A stretch of 64,000 nucleotides of DNA. Origin: Acinetobacter sichuanensis. Lineage in GTDB: Bacteria > Pseudomonadota > Gammaproteobacteria > Pseudomonadales > Moraxellaceae. The stretch lies in contig NZ_PYIX02000017.1 in assembly GCF_003024515.2 (NCBI RefSeq), positions 20,631 through 84,630 on the forward strand. Reading direction: 5' to 3'. The notes below the pieces were generated by a model. The model was given only the letters and a program-made list of their open reading frames with translations, was not told the DNA's origin and did no database searches. The position numbers and the translations under genes were made by a program. Positions 16,512 through 26,000 of the stretch are shown one piece after another (within the stretch, counting starts at the first letter, position 1; each line of letters starts with the position of its first letter).

Positions 16512-17622
16512 ATTGATTCGAGATAGCCTTGCCCCTTTAGTTCCAAAAGCAACGGATGGCCATGCAGGTTTATTAATGCAACGTGGCTTACAAGTGTGGG
16601 AAAGCTCAGAAAAAAAAGATAAGCATGATTTAATTGATCTCATTACATCAATTGAAGCATCTGATTTGTATTTGTTAGCGTTTAATCGTTGGCTAAAACA
16701 CACATATACAGATGTAGAAAAAAATCCTAATTTTTCTTCTACAGTTGCACAAGTGGATGGGCGTTTATTTACAGGTCTATCTACAGGTGGCACTTTAGAA
16801 ACAGGTGCAACCACACATCATACTTATGGTATGCCCATGCTTGCAGGTTCTGCAGTGAAAGGGGCAGTACGTGCTTATGCCGAGAGCATTTTTTTATTAA
16901 AAGATGCTGAAGGTAAAGTGAGTATAGATGAAAAGGGCAAAACGCAAATTAATCCTGCCATGAAGGATATTTTAAATATTCTATTTGGTACAGATGAAGA
17001 TGCACCCCAACAAAATGCAGGTTATTTAATTTGGCATGATGCTTGGTGGGTTCCATTTGCGAATAGTTCAAAACAAAGCCCCTTTGTATCTGAAATTGTA
17101 ACGGTTCATCATCAGAAATATTATGCTGGACAGTTAGATGAAGCACTTGATATGGAATCTCCGATTCCGAATCAACAGATCGCAATACAAGGACATTTTT
17201 ACTTTACCATTGAAGGTGAACTACAATGGGTGAAATTTGCTAAAGATCTATTTGAAAATATGTTACAGCAAATGGGTATGGGGGCTAAAGGAACATCAGG
17301 GTATGGCTATTTTAAACCTGCTGATAAACAAATTATAAATCAGATCAATGATTTTATTAAAAGTAGTAAAAAAGAGGCCCAACCCGAATACAAAAACTTG
17401 CTTGACGATCTTAGAGAAAAAGTCAATAAATCACCAAAAGGTGGTGGATTAGGAGGAAACCCTTTAGGGCAGGATTTGCGGAAAATGATCGAATTATCGC
17501 AAGATTGGCCAGTAGAATCCTATACAGAGCTACGTAAGGTTGCTGAAATAATTTATGCACATATAGGGGCTGATCGTAGTAAAAAAGGTGCAGCAAAAGA
17601 TTTATGGAAAACTTTACCTTAA
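16504..17622 (+). CDS. cmr6: Cmr6, capping RAMP subunit
   Basis: The 372 residues carry the Cmr6 motif PMLAGSAVKGAVRAYAES and the glycine-rich loop GMGAKGTSGYGYF. Cmr6 caps the filament beside Cmr1. The C-terminal 80 residues (KKEAQPEYKNLLDDLREKV and a Gly-rich link) are an extension not essential to the fold. The gene is the last of the cmr run; a hairpin follows before cas6. Confidence 0.94.
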   Translation: MVRLIRDSLAPLVPKATDGHAGLLMQRGLQVWESSEKKDKHDLIDLITSIEASDLYLLAFNRWLKHTYTDVEKNPNFSSTVAQVDGRLFTGLSTGGTLETGATTHHTYGMPMLAGSAVKGAVRAYAESIFLLKDAEGKVSIDEKGKTQINPAMKDILNILFGTDEDAPQQNAGYLIWHDAWWVPFANSSKQSPFVSEIVTVHHQKYYAGQLDEALDMESPIPNQQIAIQGHFYFTIEGELQWVKFAKDLFENMLQQMGMGAKGTSGYGYFKPADKQIINQINDFIKSSKKEAQPEYKNLLDDLREKVNKSPKGGGLGGNPLGQDLRKMIELSQDWPVESYTELRKVAEIIYAHIGADRSKKGAAKDLWKTLP

Positions 17623-17652
17623 AAGCAAACGCTGTATATTTTTCACTTTTAT

Positions 17653-17686
17653 AGCACTACATTAATTTGTGGTGCTTAGGGTTTTT
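17653..17686 (+). terminator. Hairpin with U-tract between cmr6 and cas6
   Basis: AGCACTAC (17653-17660) pairs with GTGGTGCT (17669-17676), with one G-U pair. The run GGGTTTTT ends at 17686. It looks like a partial Rho-independent terminator that would lower cas6 expression relative to the cmr genes. The AGGG at 17678-17681 then serves as the cas6 ribosome site. Confidence 0.5.
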
Positions 17687-17688
17687 AT

Positions 17689-18609
17689 ATGTCTAACTTC
17701 CCAATCTCCCGCTACACAATAAAATTTCAGGCATTAGAAAATATTCAATTGCCAAAATATGCAGGTTCTACTTTACGTGGTGCATTTGGTCATGCTTTAA
17801 AAAGTATGGCGTGTTTAACAGCGTCCCGTAATAAAGGAACTTGTTGTTGTGAACCTGCTGAGCGCTGCTTATATCGCCAATTATTTGATCCACCCAAAAA
17901 AAAACTCGATTATCAAAATCGTGTGCAAGATATTGCACCACCATTTGTGATAGAGGCTTATGCTTTACCTGAACAAATTGCCAAAGGAGCAGTTGCTACA
18001 TTTCATATTGTTTTGATAGGCAATTTTGCTCATCAACAACAAATGATGATTCAACTCGCTTGGCAACGTGCATTAGCAGAAGGCATTGGACAAAATCTTT
18101 CAAAAGGCGGTGAACAATCTAAACTCATCTCTTTTGGTTTATGTGATCAACCCAAACCGAATATTCAGACTGCAACTACTATTCGTTTGCATTTATTTAC
18201 CCATGCACGTTTACAATATAGGGGGAATTTTGTTGATGTAGAACATTTTAGTCCATTTCATTTTTTGCATGCTCTTGTACGTCGTTATTTATTTTTAATC
18301 GAAACGTATAGTGATGTTACATTGAACCAAGAAGATATCGCTCAACTCTATGATGAGATTGCTAAAATCAAGGGATATCATCAATTAGAATGGATAAATT
18401 GGTCACGTTATTCAAGTCGCCAAAAGCAAAAAATGAACTTAGATGGTTTAATGGGCAGCATTACCCTAGAAAACCTAAGTCCACGTTTATATTATTATTT
18501 ATATTTAGGTCAATGGCTGCATGTAGGAAAAGGCTGTGTATTTGGTTTAGGTCAATATACTTTGCAAGATATTCAAGCTAAAACAAAGTTTGAGAAAATC
18601 AGCGCCTAA
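17689..18609 (+). CDS. cas6: Cas6 pre-crRNA endoribonuclease
   Basis: The 306 residues begin ISRYTIKFQALENIQLPKY then GSTLRGAFGHALK, typical of the PF10040 branch of Cas6. A cysteine cluster (GTCCCEPAERCLY, residues 47-59) may bind zinc. The C-terminal glycine-rich loop is GKGCVFGLGQYTL. Cas6 cuts the repeat RNA at the base of its hairpin, here expected to leave the handle AUUAAGAC. The stop codon overlaps by four bases the stop of the convergent gene on the other strand. Confidence 0.93.
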   Translation: MSNFPISRYTIKFQALENIQLPKYAGSTLRGAFGHALKSMACLTASRNKGTCCCEPAERCLYRQLFDPPKKKLDYQNRVQDIAPPFVIEAYALPEQIAKGAVATFHIVLIGNFAHQQQMMIQLAWQRALAEGIGQNLSKGGEQSKLISFGLCDQPKPNIQTATTIRLHLFTHARLQYRGNFVDVEHFSPFHFLHALVRRYLFLIETYSDVTLNQEDIAQLYDEIAKIKGYHQLEWINWSRYSSRQKQKMNLDGLMGSITLENLSPRLYYYLYLGQWLHVGKGCVFGLGQYTLQDIQAKTKFEKISA

Positions 18610-19169
18610 ACTTGGCGCTGTTGCAAACGTGCATACCATTCACGACCTGCTTGACCTGTATGGTGGCGAATGTACTGCTTGAGCTGAGCCGTGGCTTCAT
18701 TAAGCATCTTTATCTCCTGATAATAAGCATTTTTTTGTTGTTTATATCCCTCAATTGCCCGTTTCAGTTCATGATGAATATCATATTGTTGTTGTAAAAT
18801 TTGATGTGTTGCTTCACGGTCTGTCCCATTTTGTAGTTGGCGTTGTTGCTTTAATAGCATAATTTGCTCGCCTGAAATGTTAAGCTGATTGTACAGTTGA
18901 TCAATTACATGTTTTGCAGATGCATATAAATCATAGGCTTGATTCGCAGTTTGTACCGAAGCATAGTGCATTTCAATATATTGACGATATTCTTGATACG
19001 CTGCGCTACGTACCATAGCAGCTTGAATATTGGCGCGTTGTTGCGCAGTTTCTTGGCGTAATTGGCTTTCTTTACGTTGAAAGCGAGCATGTTGGTTACG
19101 TGTTTCATTACCTAATAAAGCAAGTACAACACCACCGATAATGACTGCACCCAAAGCAATATGTAGCAT
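18606..19169 (-). CDS. Membrane-anchored coiled-coil protein of unknown function
   Basis: The 187 residues have one N-terminal transmembrane helix (IALGAVIIGGVVLALLG) followed by a long coiled coil rich in Gln, Arg and Glu. The start is supported by AGGACA about nine bases upstream. It is the last gene of a three-gene minus-strand module. No family recognised. Its convergent, overlapping stop with cas6 shows the module is an integral neighbour of the CRISPR locus, but there is no evidence of joint function. Confidence 0.65.
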   Translation of the reverse strand: MLHIALGAVIIGGVVLALLGNETRNQHARFQRKESQLRQETAQQRANIQAAMVRSAAYQEYRQYIEMHYASVQTANQAYDLYASAKHVIDQLYNQLNISGEQIMLLKQQRQLQNGTDREATHQILQQQYDIHHELKRAIEGYKQQKNAYYQEIKMLNEATAQLKQYIRHHTGQAGREWYARLQQRQV

Positions 19170-19187
19170 AATCTTGATGTCCTAAAT

Positions 19188-19682
19188 TTAGTTAATATCT
19201 TTAAATGATTGATCACGATGAGAAAGATTCAGCCCAAATTGTTGATGGGCATCAATGAGCTGTGACTGTAAACGGGCAGACTCTTCACGATTGAGATTCA
19301 TTTGTTTGATGAGTTCTTGCCACATGCTTTGTAATTGCTTTTTACTTTCTAAATCATTGGTTTGTCCTATTTGCTGTAAAATAAGCATACATTGTTGCTG
19401 TGCATCTTGTTCACGCTGTACATATTGAGTGAGCAATTGTGCATTTTGTTGCATGGTGGTATGAAAAGCGTTCGATAAGCTTTCCATGCAATACATGTTT
19501 TGTTTGAGCTGATTTTCAATTTGATGATGTGCAATTTTAGCTTGCTCATGCATTTGAATACGTTGTAGTTCTAATTCAGCCAAGGTACGTTTATAGTGGG
19601 TAATTTCTTTTACCATATTGGTGGCTGCTGTTAAGGCTTCTCCAAGTGCGATGCTAGATGTGTGCGGTACTAATGGATGCAT
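19188..19682 (-). CDS. Coiled-coil protein of unknown function
   Basis: I place the start at ATG 19682 (MHPLVPHTSSIALG), which has AGGACA eight bases upstream; a longer frame to 19790 would run into the preceding gene and adds an unlikely hydrophobic lead. The 164 residues are one continuous helix with heptad-like Gln and Leu spacing, without a membrane segment. It lies 18 bp before the membrane-anchored coiled-coil gene and uses the same ribosome-site type, so the two probably work as partners. Function unknown. Confidence 0.65.
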   Translation of the reverse strand: MHPLVPHTSSIALGEALTAATNMVKEITHYKRTLAELELQRIQMHEQAKIAHHQIENQLKQNMYCMESLSNAFHTTMQQNAQLLTQYVQREQDAQQQCMLILQQIGQTNDLESKKQLQSMWQELIKQMNLNREESARLQSQLIDAHQQFGLNLSHRDQSFKDIN

Positions 19683-19731
19683 AAGATGTGTCCTATTTAA
19701 ATGCGAATCTAAGAAGAATAAAACTGATGAA

Positions 19732-20028
19732 TTAAATATGTTTAAGTAAGCGAAAATCACGATTACGAAATAACGTGAGCACTTTGCCATCTAAGGTTGT
19801 GACTAAATGAAAACCATTCATTTCCTTTAAAGCTGGACAAAGATGGAAAAATTTTTTAATTTCTTTATTGCCAATGCTGTAATAAATGGCATTGTTTTGA
19901 TATTGTTTACGGCCAAAACGGAAAAGATGAGCAATTTGTTGGCTTTTAATACCACGTTGCATACGACGTTTATAGGCATGTATACTTAAGCCTAAAGCGA
20001 TGTCATCAAAATTTAGATAGCATGTCAT
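19732..20028 (-). CDS. DUF4258-like small protein
   Basis: The 98 residues show the pattern AYKRRMQRGIKSQQI followed by FRFGRKQY and LVTTLDGKVLTLFR. This resembles DUF4258 and related small alpha-beta proteins, some of which are RNase toxins. AGGAAG stands nine bases before the ATG. It is the first gene of the module with the two coiled-coil genes. A toxin role is a guess from family resemblance; no antitoxin is evident. Confidence 0.6.
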   Translation of the reverse strand: MTCYLNFDDIALGLSIHAYKRRMQRGIKSQQIAHLFRFGRKQYQNNAIYYSIGNKEIKKFFHLCPALKEMNGFHLVTTLDGKVLTLFRNRDFRLLKHI

Positions 20029-20037
20029 ACCAATCTT

Positions 20038-20061
20038 CCTGTCTGTGGGCGTATAGACAGG
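20038..20061 (-). promoter_or_regulatory. Hairpin beside the ribosome site of the DUF4258-like gene
   Basis: CCTGTCT (20038-20044) and AGACAGG (20055-20061) are perfect complements around ten bases. Read on the minus strand, the second arm ends in AGG of the AGGAAG Shine-Dalgarno sequence. This could mask the site or be a protein-binding operator. Confidence 0.45.
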
Positions 20062-20328
20062 ATAACGGCAAATAAAAAGATTGATGTAAAATGTAAGCTT
20101 GTGAACATAGCTAAATTTAATTATAAAATTTTCTATTTATTCAATCACTATAACGTATAAATTTTTTCTATCATTACTAGCAAGTACAAATTTTGGACTG
20201 CCTAAAGCATTAAGCTTGTTAAGGAAATAAACATGATGCTTGCAATTTCTACCATTTAAACCCTGAAACGGTAACTATGTATTTTGATGCTGTAATCAAA
20301 GCAAGATAATGTAAAATCGTTGTTCACT
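20062..20328. other. AT-rich gap between the Wadjet operon and the DUF4258-like module
   Basis: About 270 bp with no credible gene. It should contain the end of the jet transcript and the promoter of the DUF4258-like module. No strong terminator hairpin was found. Confidence 0.4.
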
Positions 20329-21198
20329 TCAAAAAATAGCAATACAAGTCAATAGTCCAAGACGATTAACATTCTCTTGCATCACAGCAAGTCTATTTTC
20401 TTTTATATAATGCGCTATTTTCTTTAAAGCCTCTGGTGTTTCTTCTGATGTTAAAAGAGCAGACCCATATTGTAATTGGTCATTAAACTTCAATACATTA
20501 TTGTCTGGGTGTTTTTCCTCTAGGCTTTGCCAACACGCAGGAGCCATTAAATACACTGGTCTAATTGAATTGAAATTCTTGACGATGTTTAAACCATATA
20601 AGTCAAAATCTGCATATACAGCAACTAAACAATCATCTGGTAAAGCTTCTATAAGTTGGTTGACCATTTTTGTGTGTTTAGCATGTCCTCGATAAAGAAT
20701 GAGACTATTTTGCCATTGTATAGGTATTTGTTTGAACCAATCATGCAACTTCACAAGCATGGTTCCATTCTCAACAATAATCAGCCTCTTGATTTGTTCT
20801 ATCACAAGATTTTCTATGCTTACAGCAGTAGTAACACCATGATGTGCTATATGCATATCGCCTGTTTTGAGAGGAAGCTTTGTACCTGTCGATGCAAACC
20901 AAAGCTGATTGCCAAATACATTGCTATTACCTGATTTTTCATCTATTCGGTGATCTGCCAATGAGATTCGATCTGCATGAGCTGAATACTCAATCTCAGG
21001 TTTAGTTTTAACATGGTTGCTATATAAAATACGTAGCATCTCTAAATCGCTATCAGAGAGATGTAACTCACCTTTAATGATTTTACCTAATTGCATTTCA
21101 ATATTTAGTTTTTGCCATGTTTTATTTAGCTTTACAATTTTCAATTTAAGTTGTAAAACAGGCTGAATGATTGAAAGCTCTCGTTGACCTAAGCGCAT
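20329..21198 (-). CDS. jetD: JetD, Wadjet Toprim nuclease subunit
   Basis: The 289 residues contain a Toprim core: SIENLVIEQ (conserved Glu), LILYRGHAKHTKMVNQL, then VAVYADFDLYGLNI with the DxD pair. This is the DUF2220-type Toprim domain of JetD/MksG, which cleaves plasmid DNA held by the condensin-like subunits. It is shorter than the usual 350-400 residues, chiefly at the N-terminal DNA-binding arm. It starts four bases after jetA and is the last gene of the operon. Confidence 0.85.
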   Translation of the reverse strand: MRLGQRELSIIQPVLQLKLKIVKLNKTWQKLNIEMQLGKIIKGELHLSDSDLEMLRILYSNHVKTKPEIEYSAHADRISLADHRIDEKSGNSNVFGNQLWFASTGTKLPLKTGDMHIAHHGVTTAVSIENLVIEQIKRLIIVENGTMLVKLHDWFKQIPIQWQNSLILYRGHAKHTKMVNQLIEALPDDCLVAVYADFDLYGLNIVKNFNSIRPVYLMAPACWQSLEEKHPDNNVLKFNDQLQYGSALLTSEETPEALKKIAHYIKENRLAVMQENVNRLGLLTCIAIF

Positions 21199-21202
21199 GG
21201 AT

Positions 21203-22429
21203 CTACCTGTTTTTATTTAATTTACGACGAAACACAATATCAGAAATATAAAAGTTTCCTGTATATCTGGCATCATTTTCACCCACAAGATCAATGTCTA
21301 AAATATCTGAATGGTTCATTTCAAATTCGTACATCAAACGGCTAACCCAATATTCAAATTCACATTGTGGATCCAAACGAGTAAATGCTTTTTGAGCCGA
21401 AATTTCATTGATTGCAGGGCTACCGAATGCATCAAAGAAAAAATATGCTGCCTTATCCAAAGCAGATAACTCTTTTTCAATAGATTTAGTGGTTTTTTCT
21501 ACAGGTGGACGTTTTTCTTCAATTTCATCTGCTATTTTTTTGATACGTTTTGAGTTGGCTCCCTGAGCAATCAAGGACAAGTCTATATTCATTTCATCGA
21601 CATAAATATTTGCACGAGCAACCAGTTTCACTCGTGGCACACGACGAAAGCTCTCAGGTGCATGTTTGAAATCAATATTAAGATCAAGATTACGGTTATT
21701 GGCAAAATGCCTATGAAATGCATCAATTAGGTTAATTCGTTCTTGGGTTCTTAAATCCCTTTTCCAATCAAATAGCTGTTTATCCAAGCGATGATGGCTA
21801 TGGTTCATTTCTTCAATAGCTTCAAAAACGCTTTGTTTAAGACGCTTTGAAATAATGCCGTGTAAATCAGCATCACCGACAGCAAATTCATCCATGATAT
21901 TTGGAGATAAGCGTTCTAAAGCTGAAATTAATGTTTTCGCTGTCTTTAAACTTTGTTCAGCCTTACGCATCTTCATATCAAAATTGTTAAACATAGACAG
22001 ATATTCAAAACATTGATCAGCAAAGTTCGTCATGTTTTCACTAATTGTATTTGCAAGTTCAATAATCAAATCACTGACTTCACCTTTTAAAATATCAGCG
22101 CTCAACTGATCTTCAATTTTAGATAAAGTGTAGTCTTTACCTACAGTCTTAATTTGTTCCACCAAGCCGTCAATATCAGGCACACTGATGTTTCGTTTTT
22201 TCCTGTTTTTGTAAAAATTGACAAACTCAATGGCAAAATTTTTAAGATGTAGTGTGTTTCTTTCTGCATCCAAACTGCCTAGATCGACAGAGAGGAGGTC
22301 ATTGATCATGGTTTTATTTTGCTCATTGACCAGTATAGAGGCATTTGTGAACATGATTGCTTCTGTAATTGCATCAATATAGTGATAGAAAATTTTTGCA
22401 CCACGTTCAGCAGGGTTTACAAAATCCAT
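21203..22429 (-). CDS. jetA: JetA, Wadjet kleisin-like subunit
   Basis: The 408 residues are mainly helical, with N-terminal winged-helix-like and central helical-bundle regions (FNNFDMKMRKAEQSLKTAK) and a C-terminal beta-rich end. Position and size fit the kleisin JetA/MksF, which links the two heads of the SMC dimer. It overlaps jetB by one base. Assignment rests mainly on operon context, as kleisins diverge strongly. Confidence 0.8.
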   Translation of the reverse strand: MDFVNPAERGAKIFYHYIDAITEAIMFTNASILVNEQNKTMINDLLSVDLGSLDAERNTLHLKNFAIEFVNFYKNRKKRNISVPDIDGLVEQIKTVGKDYTLSKIEDQLSADILKGEVSDLIIELANTISENMTNFADQCFEYLSMFNNFDMKMRKAEQSLKTAKTLISALERLSPNIMDEFAVGDADLHGIISKRLKQSVFEAIEEMNHSHHRLDKQLFDWKRDLRTQERINLIDAFHRHFANNRNLDLNIDFKHAPESFRRVPRVKLVARANIYVDEMNIDLSLIAQGANSKRIKKIADEIEEKRPPVEKTTKSIEKELSALDKAAYFFFDAFGSPAINEISAQKAFTRLDPQCEFEYWVSRLMYEFEMNHSDILDIDLVGENDARYTGNFYISDIVFRRKLNKNR

Positions 22430-23058
22430 TATATTAATACACCTTGTTCTAGATCATCTATTTGGGATGTATCAATTGCATTGTGTTCAGCAATGTATTG
22501 AAGCTCCTCATAAAAGATAGACCAACGTGATGTAGCAAGATATTCAGTTCCAACCACGCCTACGGGTACAAGGTATTCACGTTGTACCAAGAATTGTAAT
22601 ACACCATTGATTTGATCTTTTACGGTACTGGCAGTTTTACCAATTTTAGCCGATAGCTCCTTTAAACCTTTTTGAACGTGTTTAGATTTTTCTACTTCAA
22701 CCAGAATTTCACCAGAGGTTATTCGGTCTCCACCAATTAATGGCTCATTACGACCACCAGCCTTACGAAATAAACGCAGCCAATCAATGAAAGGCTCCAG
22801 TTTCATCACATTTTCCTCAAGCTGTTTGGTGATAACTTTTTTAATATGAAGATCATGAATATCTAGATAAACTAAGAAATAACCACCGCCACAAGGCGTT
22901 TGAATACACTTTTTACCTAAAAACTCAATATGATTGTTTAGTTCTTTCAAATAACTGGTATTGTTCAGAAATTCATAATTTTCAAAATCATTCCATTGAT
23001 CAATCAAATAACCTTCGAGTAATTTGTTTGCAATTATCATTAAACGCTTATTTATCAT
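22429..23058 (-). CDS. jetB: JetB, Wadjet KITE-like subunit
   Basis: The 209 residues carry tandem winged-helix features (LKELSAKIGKTASTVKDQIN, then VLQFLVQREYLVPVG) expected of KITE proteins such as JetB/MksE. It lies between jetC and jetA and overlaps jetA by one base. It would bind the kleisin and form the base of the SMC motor. Confidence 0.8.
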   Translation of the reverse strand: MINKRLMIIANKLLEGYLIDQWNDFENYEFLNNTSYLKELNNHIEFLGKKCIQTPCGGGYFLVYLDIHDLHIKKVITKQLEENVMKLEPFIDWLRLFRKAGGRNEPLIGGDRITSGEILVEVEKSKHVQKGLKELSAKIGKTASTVKDQINGVLQFLVQREYLVPVGVVGTEYLATSRWSIFYEELQYIAEHNAIDTSQIDDLEQGVLI

Positions 23059-23072
23059 CTCAAATTCCTTTA

Positions 23073-26000
23073 TTAAACTGATACATCACCAAGAAGTGGA
23101 TTGGCTTCTTTAATTTTCATGGGAATAACTGAACTGACACCATCAGCTCCGACAATATAGAGTTTTTTAAATTTGTGGTTTGAGGTTGAGTTTTCAGGTT
23201 GGGCGCAAACTAAATGGATTTTGTTATGCTCCATCATATCGAATAATAGGTTCGTATTAATCGCATCAAAGTTACCAATTTCATCCAGTGGGATATGAAT
23301 ATAAACAGAATCATCAGGGCATAATTTTCGTGACAGCGCTAAGAACATAACCAAGACTAAAATACGTGACATACCTGTACTACCAGCATTGGTGAAGTCG
23401 CTATCCGTTCGGATCTCAACAAATCGTCCACTAATCATTACGCTCATTTGTAAACGCACCATAGAACGAATATCGTCAGTATGTCCTTTTGTGCTTTCAA
23501 TCACTTTTAAAGTGTATTCACAGCAATCGATAAACGCTTCACTTGGAATGGTGTCATTCTGGATACTATCAAAAGATTGATAATCCTCACATTGCATAAC
23601 GAATTGATTAAGTTGATCTAAAATATTTTTATCAGTTAAAACACTTTGTAAATTCATTGAAAATTCTGAGAATGCCGTGAATTTATTTGAACGATTTAAG
23701 TAATTTGAAAGTTCTGTTGATACGCTTTTCAGGCGTTTATTCAAATTTAGAATTTCTTGAATATAGTTTCGTAATTGGGCTGATTTATTCCGAAAAATAT
23801 TGGTGACTGCATCATGTTTTTTAGGTAGATCATGATCAATAATATTCTCAATAATTGACATTGTATTAATCATCAAGAGTGCATCACTTGGCTTAACTAA
23901 ACTCTCCATTTTTTCTTCGAATAATTTGAATAATGAAAATGCTTCATATCGGCGTAATAAAGCTTTTGAGCTATTCACTTGTGTGCGAAGCTGACTCATG
24001 TGTTGAGTATGAGCCTCTTTAACCATTTTTAGATTTTGAATGAAATTTTCATGATTGATATATTCAGGAATAGCCACTTTAGAAACCAAAATATCACTTT
24101 CCATCAACTGCGTGATTTCTTTGAACTGTATATTTAATGCATCAATTTTTCTCACTAATTCAGCGATTTGCTCTCTCATTAAATCATGCTTTCTTCTTAA
24201 TTCAGTTCGGATCTGACTCAGCATATCTTTAAGCTTAGTGAGGTTATAATTCCCTTCAGAAATATGCTTTGTAGTTTCATTCAAATCTTGAATGTAGCTC
24301 TGCTTATGCTCATATTCATTTTTTTTCCAAGTTGAGTATTCACTGAGGATCGTTTCATAACCTTTCACTTTATTAAATTGTTGTTCAGCGGAGCGAATAC
24401 GTATATCTGCCTCACGTAGATCATTTTCGTCCAAGCCTTGATCACTTAATTTTCGGTGGTAACTATTTGTTAATGCATTCATCTTCTGTTGGTGATTTTT
24501 CTTGGCATTTTCTTCTTTTGAACCAATAAATTTCAATCGTTCATTGAGTTGATCATATTCACTCCTGTATTTTTTCTTAATTCCTTCTTTTTCACGTGCA
24601 ATCGCTTGATGCAGGTCTTTACGCTTTTGTGGCTCAACCACATGATTAAAATACTCGATATTTGCTCTTGTCTTTTTAACGAATTCTTGCTCCATCTGTG
24701 CGGCTGATTCTTTCTGAGCTTTTAGGTCAGCCTCCGTTTGATCATGTAATTGTTTTGCTTGAAGCCTTTCATTTTTAAGTGTATTGAGCTCCTTTTCGAG
24801 TTGAATAAGCTTGATATTAAATTCTTTAATTTCTCGTTGTAACGTTTGTGCCAAATGGGATTGTTTTTCGTATTTTTTCTCAAGTTCTAATGAATAATCT
24901 TCAGTCTCAATCAATCTTGATTGCAGTTGTTCTATACTGTCTGCTTCACTTGGTATATCTAGCTGATTTAAGTCTATTTTAAGACCATATAAGCTGAGCA
25001 TATTGGCATCAAGGTGATTAGACCAATTAGGTCGTAAATTATTGCTGAACAATAATTTAGGATTGATTACTTTAGCAATCGTACTGCGCCAATCCACACT
25101 TTCACTTGGTGAATCATGTAGAAAACGCAATAAACTATCTTTTTGAAATAATGAATTTCTGAGCTGACTTTCCTGCTGCTTGGCTTTCTCAAGCTTATTT
25201 TTTAAGGTATTTAAATCTGTTTGTGCCGTCAATTGATCATTATTCAGTTGTTTAATTTTACTTTGGGTTTGTTTTATTTGCTCAGATTTATCAATAATAC
25301 TATTTTCTTTTACTTCATAAGATAATTTTAAATGTTGCAATAAAGTTTTTTCTTCATTGCTAAATAAAAATGCATGATGCATTCGTTCATTTGCTTCTGA
25401 TTGAATGTCTAGTAACTTTTGACGCTCAGTCGCAATTTCTTGATCAAGGGCAAAAAGCTGATGCTTATGCTGTGCCTCAATTTCTCCTATATTTTGATCA
25501 TACCGTTCACGAAGACGATTGATCTGGCTTTGCACTTCATCAGATTCAATTTTTATCACTTCAATTTCGTTAAAATTTTCACTGATAAGATCAGCCTTTA
25601 ACTTATCAAATTCACGCGTAATATTTTCAAAACTCTCGACCAATATGTCTTTTGCTCGTTTAGCATCATCAATGGCTCTAAAATATTCACTACGCTTTTT
25701 GTATTCTTGTTCTTTGACCGATATATTCATTTCCTGATAACGTTTTTCAGCTAATTCAATCTGCTGAATCGTATTCTTTAATTTAGTCGCTACTTTTTCT
25801 TTTTCCGAAATAAATTCTGAAAGTTGTATCACCTCATTATTTAAATTACGAACCTTCTCATTGCCATTATTTTGAAAAGCCTCTAGCTCATATCTTAAAG
25901 TTGATTCCTGAGCCTGATAGCTTTCGATATGTATCTGAACTGCATCTAGATAAGAATGTAATATATTAAAGTCGTTTAAAACAGCATCCTTTAATTGAAT

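Noticed and set aside
18390..18581. A 63-codon plus-strand frame in the end of cas6
   Set aside because: Out-of-frame shadow of cas6.
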